From: HRBIN15 sp039630445
Lineage (GTDB): Bacteria; Armatimonadota; Fimbriimonadia; Fimbriimonadales; GBS-DC
Direction: 5' to 3'
DNA length: 8,948 nucleotides
Assembly (NCBI GenBank): GCA_039630445.1
Contig: JBCNVA010000044.1
Coordinates: 1-8,948, forward strand
Position numbers and translations under genes: made by a program. Position 1 is the first letter of the stretch; each line of letters begins with the position of its first letter. The notes below the pieces were generated by a model. The model made no database searches. It was not told the DNA's origin and saw only the letters and a list, made by a program, of their open reading frames with translations. Below, one piece after another: positions 1 to 5,701 of the stretch.

Positions 1-321
1 TAGCGTCGGCGTCTCGCCGACGACCTCCGAGGTGTATTCGTAGCGTCGGCGTCTCGCCGACGCAACACAAGGTGTGTTCGTAGCGTTGGCGTCTCGCCGA
101 CGCAACACAAGGTGTGTTCGTAGCGTCGGCGTCTCGCCGACGCAACACAAGGTGTGTTCGTGGCGTTCGCGTCTCGCCGACGCAACACAAGGTGTGTTCG
201 TGGCGTTGGCGTCTCGCCGACGCGACACAAGGTGTGTTCGTAGCGTCGGCGTCTCGCCGACGCGACACAAGGTGTGTTCATCCTCGTAGGCGTCTCGCCG
301 ACGCGACGCAGGGTGTGTTCG
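1..321 (+). repeat. Tandem array of eight 40-base double-hairpin repeats
   Basis: Eight head-to-tail units start at 1, 41, 81, 121, 161, 201, 241 and 281; the first seven are exactly 40 bases and the last is 41. The consensus unit holds a 9-base palindrome arm GCGTCGGCG, a TCT loop and the arm CGCCGACGC, followed by a second, A/T-richer palindrome AACACA-AGG-TGTGTT. The right arm of the first hairpin is invariant in all eight units. The left arm varies: T replaces C in units 3, 5 and 6, and unit 8 is strongly degenerate at its left. The array may continue beyond the window's left edge. Short open frames that cross it are by-products, because 40 is not a multiple of 3 and all units shift phase. 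It resembles REP-like or VNTR intergenic repeats; function is unknown. Confidence 0.95.
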
Positions 322-387
322 CAAGTTCAAATCAAGGCTCGCAGGTACGACAGGAAGGGACAGGCTAATAGGGAATCTCGATCTGCG

Positions 388-966
388 ATGGAGGCATGGA
401 GGCTGGTCGCGGGCGTGGACGAGGCGGGACGCGGTCCTTTGGCAGGTCCTGTAGTCGCCGCTTGCGTGATCCTACCTCCCCATCACCCCGTCAAGGGCAT
501 CAAAGACAGTAAGCAGCTCTCCGAAGCGGTGCGTGAGCAGCTGTACGAAGCGATCCGACGCGAGGCAGTGGCTTGTACTGTCGGTATCGCCACCCCGCGC
601 GAGATTGAGCAGCTGAACATCCTGCGTGCGAGCCTGCTGGCGATGCGCCGCGCCGTAGAACAGCTTCCTCTCCTACCCGAAGTGCTGCTTGTCGACGGAC
701 GCCATGCAATTCCTGCCTGCCCCTTGCGCCAGCAGCCAATTATCGATGGCGATGCCCAAGAGGAGTGTATCGCGGCAGCCTCCATCGTGGCGAAAGTGGT
801 GCGCGACCGCCTGATGCAGGAGTATGACCGTCTCTACCCGGGCTACGGCTTTGCCCAGCACAAGGGCTACGCTACCCCTTTTCACCTACACCAACTGCAG
901 CGATTAGGACCCTCTCCCATTCACCGGCGCACCTTCGAGCCGATTGCCCGACTGATTGAGTTCTAA
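388..966 (+). CDS. rnhB: Ribonuclease HII
   Basis: The 192-residue product is a type 2 RNase H. It cuts the RNA strand of RNA-DNA hybrids and removes single ribonucleotides left in DNA, using two metal ions in the cytoplasm. The four acidic catalytic residues are visible: D11 and E12 in the opening GVDEAGRG motif, D103 in LLVDG, and D122 in the DGD segment. These align with E. coli D16, E17, D108 and D126. Other family blocks present are DSKQLS (40-45), the ELNIL-like QLNIL, AAASIVAKVVRD and YGFAQHKGY. The reading frame runs open upstream to 274 through the repeat array, but those 38 residues come from repeat DNA and match nothing in the family. ATG at 388 gives the usual length of about 190-210 residues. 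Only a weak GGGA lies 13 bases before it. Its stop overlaps the convergent fliT-like stop. Confidence 0.97.
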   Translation: MEAWRLVAGVDEAGRGPLAGPVVAACVILPPHHPVKGIKDSKQLSEAVREQLYEAIRREAVACTVGIATPREIEQLNILRASLLAMRRAVEQLPLLPEVLLVDGRHAIPACPLRQQPIIDGDAQEECIAAASIVAKVVRDRLMQEYDRLYPGYGFAQHKGYATPFHLHQLQRLGPSPIHRRTFEPIARLIEF

Positions 967-1301
967 CCCTCCCCTTCAAAGTGGCTTGGCGGTTCAAGGG
1001 GTGAAGGGCGGTAATGCTCGCTGCAGCGTCGTTGCTGGGCTTCTTCCTCCAGCGCCATCAGCAGGGCGCGCTGTTTGCGCTGGATCAGTTGCTGACAGCG
1101 GAGGTCGGCGTCCATCGCGCGGCGCAGCTTCGGCAGCCATGCCGGGTCAGGCTCCAAGCACTCCAGTGTGCGCAGCACCTCCTCCCGCCGCTGCAGCAAG
1201 CCAATCACCTGATCCCAGTCGTCGTCTTGGAGCGCCTGCTCCAGCGACAGGCTCAACAACCAGAAATCGTCCAGCAAGGTCTCTATCAAGCTCTTAGCCA
1301 T
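963..1301 (-). CDS. fliT: FliT-like flagellar chaperone, third gene of the fliDST cluster
   Basis: The 112-residue protein is small, highly charged and predicted almost wholly helical, with heptad-like leucines from about residue 4 to 92. It has the pattern of FliT/FlgN-type export chaperones: an N-terminal helix rich in acidic residues (ALQDDDWDQVIGLL), then QRREEVLRTLE, then a helix ending near ALEEEAQQRR. FliT proteins bind the filament cap protein FliD and keep it soluble before export; in enterics FliT also restrains FlhDC. Sequence similarity within this family is low, so the call leans on position straight after fliS. The ATG overlaps the fliS stop (8 shared bases, ATGGCTAA) and has AAGGGTGAG upstream, pointing to coupled translation. 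The last 20 or so residues are proline- and glycine-rich, not helical, and overlap an inverted repeat and the rnhB stop, so the C-terminus may be an acquired extension. Confidence 0.6.
   Translation of the reverse strand: MAKSLIETLLDDFWLLSLSLEQALQDDDWDQVIGLLQRREEVLRTLECLEPDPAWLPKLRRAMDADLRCQQLIQRKQRALLMALEEEAQQRRCSEHYRPSPLEPPSHFEGEG
971..1008. other. Inverted repeat at the rnhB / fliT convergent junction
   Basis: CCCCTT at 971-976 can pair with AAGGGG at 996-1001, with two further A-T pairs inside after a C-C mismatch. Alternatively CCCTTCA at 972-978 pairs perfectly with TGAAGGG at 1002-1008. The two pairings exclude each other. There is no T-run on either side, so this is not a canonical intrinsic terminator, but it lies 5 bases after the rnhB stop and inside the last codons of the fliT-like gene. 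It could slow or end rnhB transcription, or it could be part of a dispersed repeat. Evidence is structural only. Confidence 0.3.
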
Positions 1302-1719
1302 GTAAGCTCACCCTTTCTGGCGTGCCTGCCTGAATTGGCGTCTCTACCTGTGCTGCAACCGCGTCCCACGCCTCGCGCAGCTCGCTTAGCAGCGTAATAG
1401 CGTGTTGAACTTTTGTTGAATCATCCTCAAGGTTTGCCTGCACCAGCTGGTTGTAAAGGTAGGTATATATCCGAAAGAGGTTCTCAGCGACCTCGCCACC
1501 TTTTGTGAAGTCGAGGCTGCTAATCAGTTCGGCAAGGATGCGCTGCGTTTTTTGCAGATAGAGGTTCTGCTGCTCATAGTTGCGTTGTGTCATCGCCTCC
1601 TGCGCCTGGTGAAGGAAGCGGATCGCACCGTCGTAAAGCATCACCACCAGGCGGGCAGGATGCGCCGTCTCAATAGCCGTTTGCAGGTATCGCTGGTGTC
1701 CATTCACGCCACCGTACAT
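1294..1719 (-). CDS. fliS: Flagellin export chaperone FliS
   Basis: The 141-residue product belongs to the FliS family. FliS is a four-helix cytosolic protein that clamps the C-terminal end of flagellin, stops it polymerising early and hands it to the FlhA export gate. Recognisable parts are the start YLQTAIETAHPARLVVMLYD (11-30), where the P-x-x-L-x-x-x-L-Y-D-G-A core is the family hallmark, and later EVAENLFRIYTYLYNQL, with the conserved L-x-x-I-Y-x-Y-L/M pattern. The frame stays open to a TTG at 1731, but that codon overlaps the GGAGGAG ribosome binding site; ATG at 1719 is the sensible start. The protein begins MYGG, like FliD just upstream. It lies 72 bases after fliD and overlaps the next gene, so the three form one operon. 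No flagellin gene is in the window. The last 20 residues vary between species and carry no motif. Confidence 0.95.
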   Translation of the reverse strand: MYGGVNGHQRYLQTAIETAHPARLVVMLYDGAIRFLHQAQEAMTQRNYEQQNLYLQKTQRILAELISSLDFTKGGEVAENLFRIYTYLYNQLVQANLEDDSTKVQHAITLLSELREAWDAVAAQVETPIQAGTPERVSLHG

Positions 1720-1722
1720 ACG

Positions 1723-1729
1723 CTCCTCC
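1723..1729 (-). promoter_or_regulatory. fliS ribosome binding site (fixes the start codon)
   Basis: On the minus strand GGAGGAG ends three bases before ATG at 1719, or five bases if only GGAGG is counted. It lies within the alternative TTG-started reading frame, which argues against that longer start. The 72-base fliD-fliS spacer also contains the small A/T-rich palindrome ATCTAA-T-TTAGAT at 1741-1753; no clear promoter was seen there. Confidence 0.7.
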
Positions 1730-1791
1730 AACTAACTCATATCTAATTTAGATTGGCATAGTCTATTCGGTTTGCCGAGCGGGGTGTGGTC

Positions 1792-4077
1792 TTAGGCGGC
1801 GCGCGGGATGGGGATGCCGCTCATCATTGCTGATAGGCGCATGCTTTGCGCCTGCATCTGGCTGAGGGCGCGTTCCAGCCGAGCGAACTGCTGGCGCAAG
1901 CTCTGCTCCCGACGGCTCACCTCCTCGCGGATCGCCTGCATCTGCTCATCTAACGCTTGAATTTGGTCTCGGAGGGCGTTGTTGGCAAGGGTCAGGTCGC
2001 CGTTCACAATGTCGGTGACCGATTTGGCATACTGGCGTACCTGGTCGGCGACGCCGCGCGTGAACACCACGGCGCCATAAACGCCCGGCGCCGTCGCCAT
2101 CACCCGAATTTGCAGCCCTGCCGTGTTCGGATTGCCACTGTTGCCCGTCAGGAACTGTCCCTGCCCCGTGGCAGGTTCGCCGTTAATCGTGCCTGCCACA
2201 TCCTGTCCCTGCGCTTCGAGGGCGGTTGTGCCGATGCCAGAGTTGTTCGCGCTGGCGGCTTGATCGGAGACCACGCTGAAGCTGCTTGCCGAGCCGTAGT
2301 TCCGCGCCTGAATAACCAGCCGACCGTTGCTATCCTTGCTGGCGACCACCAGATTCTTGAGGCGAGCATCGCTATTGATACGCGCGATGGTGTCGTCGAT
2401 GGTACTCCCCGCTGGAATGACCAAGGTGTACGATTCGTTGCCGAACAGTCGCCCGCTGAAGGTGAGCCGTTCCTCCACGGTGCTGGCACTGGTTTGGGCG
2501 ACGGAAGCCGTCGCCGTCGCACGGGTTGCTACCTGCGTGATGACCACCTCGTAACCTGTGGACGAGGAGGGGCGCGTCGCATCTGTTGCCGAAACAAAGG
2601 CAATATTCGGATTAGTTGTGTAGCCGTTCGCAATAAAGAGGCGACTCACCCCATTCAGATCGCGGCTGAGCGCCTCCATCAGTTTGCCCTCATCCAGAGT
2701 GAGCTTGCCATCTCGCCCCAGTTGCACGCCGACCTGGGTGAGTGCACGCAGCGTGCCGTCCAACCCCCGCACCACATCGGTAATCTTGCGCACCAGCGTA
2801 TCCTGAATCAGGCTGACCGTCGTGTCGCCAAACAGTACGCCGCTGCGCAGCGTCTCCTTGTCAAAGGAGGCGTTCTGCTTCAGAAAATCGACAAGGCTGT
2901 TGTAGGCGTTGATGAAGTTATTGATGGAGCCTTTGATACCGTCATAATCGCGTGAGAGTGTGATGGTCGCCCTTTTGGGGTTGGTAGCATCCGCGCTCAA
3001 GAGCGTCAGCGTCACCCCTGGGATCACATCGGTGATCTGGTTCTTGCTGCGCTTGAAACTGATGCCGTCCACTGTGAACTCGGCATCTTGTGCCTGCACC
3101 AGCTCGCGCTCGTACTGGTTCTGCAGAATGCCCAGATTCTTGAGGATATTGTTGTTATCAGTGAAGGTGGGCAACGCGCTTGCCCCTTCAATCTTGAGGC
3201 GGTAATAGGTTGTGCCGTTGACAGTCTCGCTGACCACCGAAGCCGTCACGCCCGGAATGCCCGCGCTGTTGATTCGGTTTGCGATGGTGTTCAGGCTATC
3301 CGTCGCAAAATCGATGTGGACTGCCACGCCATTAATCTGGATGGTGCCGCTGGTCGGGTTATTCATGCCGAACAGCGTGCCAAGCGGGGTGGTGGAATCG
3401 CGGAACCGTTCGGAGAGCGCCGCGTTGTTTTGCTGGTTACGCACGAACTCGGCATAGGTAATCAGTTTGAGTGTGGGTATGAGGATATTGTAGCCACCTA
3501 CATCCGCCAGCTGGATGCGACTGCCTGCGCCCGTCTCGTTGGCAGTCAGTGTGAGGAACACCTGCCCATTATCCCCGTTCAGGATGGAGGCGGTGACGCC
3601 CGCGTTGGCGGCATTAATCTTGCTTGCGATGGAGGTGAGGGTGTCACTAGCGACCACTTCGATCACTTTGCCGTTCACCATGAACTGCCCCGATACGCCC
3701 AGCTCGGCAGTGGCGGAGGTATGCGCGCCGCTGATAATCTTATGGGCTTGGGCGAGCTTGCTCACTCGCAGCTCATAGGTGCCTGGCTGCGCATCGGTGG
3801 ATGCCGAGACGGTGGCGACCTGAGTGTCAGATGAGTTTGCCCGAATCAGGTTGAAGGCGTTTTTGACCGAGAGTGCGCCCGCTGCCGTCTGCAGATTATT
3901 GACCAGCCCACGAAACTGGTCATACGCGCTCATGCGCGCGCTCAGCTCCGACTTGCGCACCATTAGCCGCTGCAGTGGGCGCTTCTGCAGCTCGATCAGC
4001 TTCTGGATAATCGCTTCGGTATCGATGCCCGACGCTAATCCTGTAAAATTGATGCCCGTGATGTTCCCTCCGTACAT
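1792..4077 (-). CDS. fliD: Flagellar filament cap protein FliD (HAP2), enlarged form
   Basis: FliD is exported through the flagellar secretion system and forms the cap at the filament tip under which flagellin subunits fold and insert. The 761-residue protein opens with the typical FliD_N block ITGLASGxDT (7-20, here with F in the N-terminal stretch) and a helical segment to about 70. Hook-IN type repeats follow near 125-170 and 240-285, each with the ING/VNG...DTLxxIAxxIN pattern. The FliD_C region starts near 330 (AEFTVDGISFKR) and includes INNFINAYNSLVDFL (385-399). It ends in a coiled-coil helix (about 697-750), as in all caps. FliD proteins are often 450-550 residues; the extra length sits mainly at 485-675, Thr/Ser/Ala-rich, carrying a third hook-IN-like stretch (550-590). 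The ATG has GAGGGGG ten bases upstream. First gene of the fliDST operon. Confidence 0.96.
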   Translation of the reverse strand: MYGGNITGINFTGLASGIDTEAIIQKLIELQKRPLQRLMVRKSELSARMSAYDQFRGLVNNLQTAAGALSVKNAFNLIRANSSDTQVATVSASTDAQPGTYELRVSKLAQAHKIISGAHTSATAELGVSGQFMVNGKVIEVVASDTLTSIASKINAANAGVTASILNGDNGQVFLTLTANETGAGSRIQLADVGGYNILIPTLKLITYAEFVRNQQNNAALSERFRDSTTPLGTLFGMNNPTSGTIQINGVAVHIDFATDSLNTIANRINSAGIPGVTASVVSETVNGTTYYRLKIEGASALPTFTDNNNILKNLGILQNQYERELVQAQDAEFTVDGISFKRSKNQITDVIPGVTLTLLSADATNPKRATITLSRDYDGIKGSINNFINAYNSLVDFLKQNASFDKETLRSGVLFGDTTVSLIQDTLVRKITDVVRGLDGTLRALTQVGVQLGRDGKLTLDEGKLMEALSRDLNGVSRLFIANGYTTNPNIAFVSATDATRPSSSTGYEVVITQVATRATATASVAQTSASTVEERLTFSGRLFGNESYTLVIPAGSTIDDTIARINSDARLKNLVVASKDSNGRLVIQARNYGSASSFSVVSDQAASANNSGIGTTALEAQGQDVAGTINGEPATGQGQFLTGNSGNPNTAGLQIRVMATAPGVYGAVVFTRGVADQVRQYAKSVTDIVNGDLTLANNALRDQIQALDEQMQAIREEVSRREQSLRQQFARLERALSQMQAQSMRLSAMMSGIPIPRAA

Positions 4078-4333
4078 CGCGCTGACACCCCCTCATGGCG
4101 CGGAAAGCGTTCCGCTTCTATATCGGGCAAGACTTCCAAGCTCTATGCCTACTCTGGCTTCCTGACCGATTATCGGCAGCTTGCTCAGCCTGCTGGACTC
4201 CTACTTTTGCGGGGTTTGTACCGTTTTGGCGCGGGAGTGCCCAGCGGCTATCGAACAGAGCGGGATCGCGTAACAGCGGATGCGTCAGCCAAAGACAGGT
4301 AAAGCGGGCTTGGGCGCGAATCAAAGCCATTTG
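4078..4333. other. Divergent fliD-aroA spacer with several open frames
   Basis: The 256 bases between the two divergent starts hold the fliD ribosome binding site and promoter candidates. Three frames are open over much of it. On the minus strand an ATG at 4330 gives 70 residues ending at 4118, starting MALIRAQARF, with no good ribosome binding site. On the plus strand a frame without a usable start runs from before 4100 to a TAA near 4301. A second plus frame runs 4095-4334. None has a recognisable domain, and I cannot choose between a small hypothetical gene, a decayed gene and chance. No clear aroA promoter or Shine-Dalgarno site was found in it. Confidence 0.4.
4120..4145 (-). promoter_or_regulatory. 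Candidate sigma-28 (FliA/SigD-type) promoter for fliDST
   Basis: On the minus strand TAGAGCTT (4138-4145) is followed after 10 bases by CCCGATAT (4120-4127). The flagellar sigma factor consensus is TAAA, a 14-16 base gap, then GCCGATAA or GCCGATAT, so the -10 differs at one base from the SigD form and the -35 core TAGA at one. A start near 4113 would give a leader of about 35 bases before fliD, containing its ribosome binding site. This fits late flagellar gene control, where cap and chaperone genes follow sigma-28. A second site, GCCGATAA at 4170-4177, is a perfect -10 but has no recognisable -35 at the right distance. Confidence 0.5.
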
Positions 4334-5647
4334 ATGGGGAGTTGGCGTATTCAGCCAGCGCGTGCGGTGCGTGGCAGGTGGCGACCGCCGGGCGATAAGT
4401 CGATCAGCCATCGGGCAGCTATCTTGGGATTGCTGGCGGAGGGCACTACCGAGATAAGGCATTTTCTGGAAGCAGACGACTGCCTGCGCACGCTGCAGAT
4501 GGTGCAACAGCTGGGCGCACAGGTGGCGTGGAAAGGGGAATCGCGCCTTGCCATCACAGGGGTAGGACGCCAACCTCTGCGCGAGCCGTCCGAAGTGCTG
4601 GACGCGGGCAACTCGGGCACCACCGCGCGCCTGATGGCAGGCGTATTAGCCTCCGCGCCGATTTTCAGCGTGCTAACGGGCGACGAGTCGCTGCGCCGCC
4701 GCCCCATGCGTCGCATAGTAGAGCCGTTGCAGCGGATGGGCGCGCAGATCGACGGGCGCGAGAACGCCTCGCGCTTACCGCTTGCCATTCGCGGGGGTGA
4801 TTTGCGCGCGATACAGTACCTGACGCCTGTCGCTAGTGCGCAGGTCAAGTCGTGCATCCTGCTGGCGGGCTTGCGGGCTGCAGGCATCACGGAGGTCATC
4901 GAGCCGTGCCTCTCGCGTGATCACACTGAGCGGATGCTGCAAGCCTTTGGAGCGGAGTTAGAAATGCAGATGAGCGAGAGCGGGCAGCACCGAGTGCGCC
5001 TGCGCGGGGGTCAGACCCTGCACGCCTGCTCGCTGACTATCCCCGGCGATTTCTCGTCGGCAGCGTTCTGGATCGCCGCGGCGCTGATGCTGCCCAGCTC
5101 CGACCTGATTATAGAGGGTGTGGGGGTCAACCCAACGCGCACGGGGCTGCTGGAGGCGCTCGCCAGCGCGGATGTGCATCTCCACTGGGAGGCACTGGAC
5201 GAACAGAACGGCGAACCCATCGCTACCCTGCGCATTCAGGCGCAACCCCTGCGAGCGATGCAGATAGGCGGTGCGCTCATCCCGCGCCTGATCGATGAGA
5301 TCCCACTAATTGCCGTGTTGGCAACGCAGGCAGTGGGTGAAACAGTGATTCGCGACGCCGCTGAGTTGCGCGTCAAAGAATCGGATCGCCTTTACGCAAT
5401 CAGCACCGAGCTAAGCAAGATGGGCGCACAGATCGAGTGCCTGCCCGATGGACTGCGCATTCTGGGACCCACCCCCCTGCATGGCGCGGAAGTTCACAGC
5501 CACGGTGACCACCGCATCGCGATGGCGCTGGCGATTGCCGGACTGGTCGCCCAAAGGGGTGAAACGGTCGTTCACGATGTGGGCTGCGTCCAGACCAGTT
5601 TCCCCGATTTCGAAAAGGTCTTAGCGAGGCTCTGTGTCGCCCGCTGA
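4334..5647 (+). CDS. aroA: 3-phosphoshikimate 1-carboxyvinyltransferase (EPSP synthase)
   Basis: The enzyme joins phosphoenolpyruvate to shikimate 3-phosphate, the sixth step of the shikimate pathway to chorismate and the aromatic amino acids. The 437-residue length is normal. Visible motifs are PGDKSISHRA (19-28; K22, S23, R27 bind substrates), DAGNSGTTARLMAG (90-103), SAQVKSCILLAG (168-179), LIDEIP (319-324) with catalytic D321, RVKESDRL (346-353) with catalytic E349, and GDHRIAMALA (391-400). The NSGTT block keeps glycine where glyphosate-tolerant CP4-type enzymes have alanine, and the overall pattern is like the Bacillus enzyme. The frame is open back to 4280, but ATG at 4334 gives the standard N-terminus (a short strand then PGDKS). 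No Shine-Dalgarno precedes it. The gene lies 54 bases ahead of lepA on the same strand. No other shikimate gene is near. Confidence 0.97.
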   Translation: MGSWRIQPARAVRGRWRPPGDKSISHRAAILGLLAEGTTEIRHFLEADDCLRTLQMVQQLGAQVAWKGESRLAITGVGRQPLREPSEVLDAGNSGTTARLMAGVLASAPIFSVLTGDESLRRRPMRRIVEPLQRMGAQIDGRENASRLPLAIRGGDLRAIQYLTPVASAQVKSCILLAGLRAAGITEVIEPCLSRDHTERMLQAFGAELEMQMSESGQHRVRLRGGQTLHACSLTIPGDFSSAAFWIAAALMLPSSDLIIEGVGVNPTRTGLLEALASADVHLHWEALDEQNGEPIATLRIQAQPLRAMQIGGALIPRLIDEIPLIAVLATQAVGETVIRDAAELRVKESDRLYAISTELSKMGAQIECLPDGLRILGPTPLHGAEVHSHGDHRIAMALAIAGLVAQRGETVVHDVGCVQTSFPDFEKVLARLCVAR

Positions 5648-5686
5648 TGCGAACCTGCCTCAAAAATATCCCCGTTCCTCTTCAGG

Positions 5687-5692
5687 TACAAT
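5687..5692 (+). promoter_or_regulatory. Candidate lepA -10 element (near-leaderless start)
   Basis: GGTACAAT contains a -10-like TACAAT at 5687-5692, ten bases before the lepA ATG at 5702. Transcription starting about seven bases after it would begin at or next to the ATG, leaving no room for a Shine-Dalgarno site, and none is visible. The -35 area (about 5664-5669) has no TTGACA match. The same GGTAYAAT pattern occurs upstream of the gene at 7745. lepA could equally be co-transcribed with aroA through the 54-base gap. Confidence 0.4.
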
Positions 5693-5701
5693 TTTCCATG
5701 T

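Noticed and set aside
1..321. CRISPR array
   Set aside because: Units join directly with near-identical spacers; there are no unique spacers and no cas genes.
74..368. Small proteins encoded within the repeat array
   Set aside because: The frames come from stop-free repeats shifting phase every 40 bases; there are no ribosome binding sites and no family match. The same applies to the minus-strand frame at 8711-8947.
1957..2955. 332-codon plus-strand frame opposite fliD
   Set aside because: It is antisense to a clear FliD coding region and its translation has no recognisable domain.
3088..3834. 248-codon plus-strand frame opposite the FliD N-terminal half
   Set aside because: Shadow of fliD; no domain and no ribosome binding site.
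4118..4573. 151-codon minus-strand gene across the aroA start
   Set aside because: Its first half is antisense to conserved aroA motifs. Only the 4118-4330 part lies in the spacer, and that is reported as uncertain.
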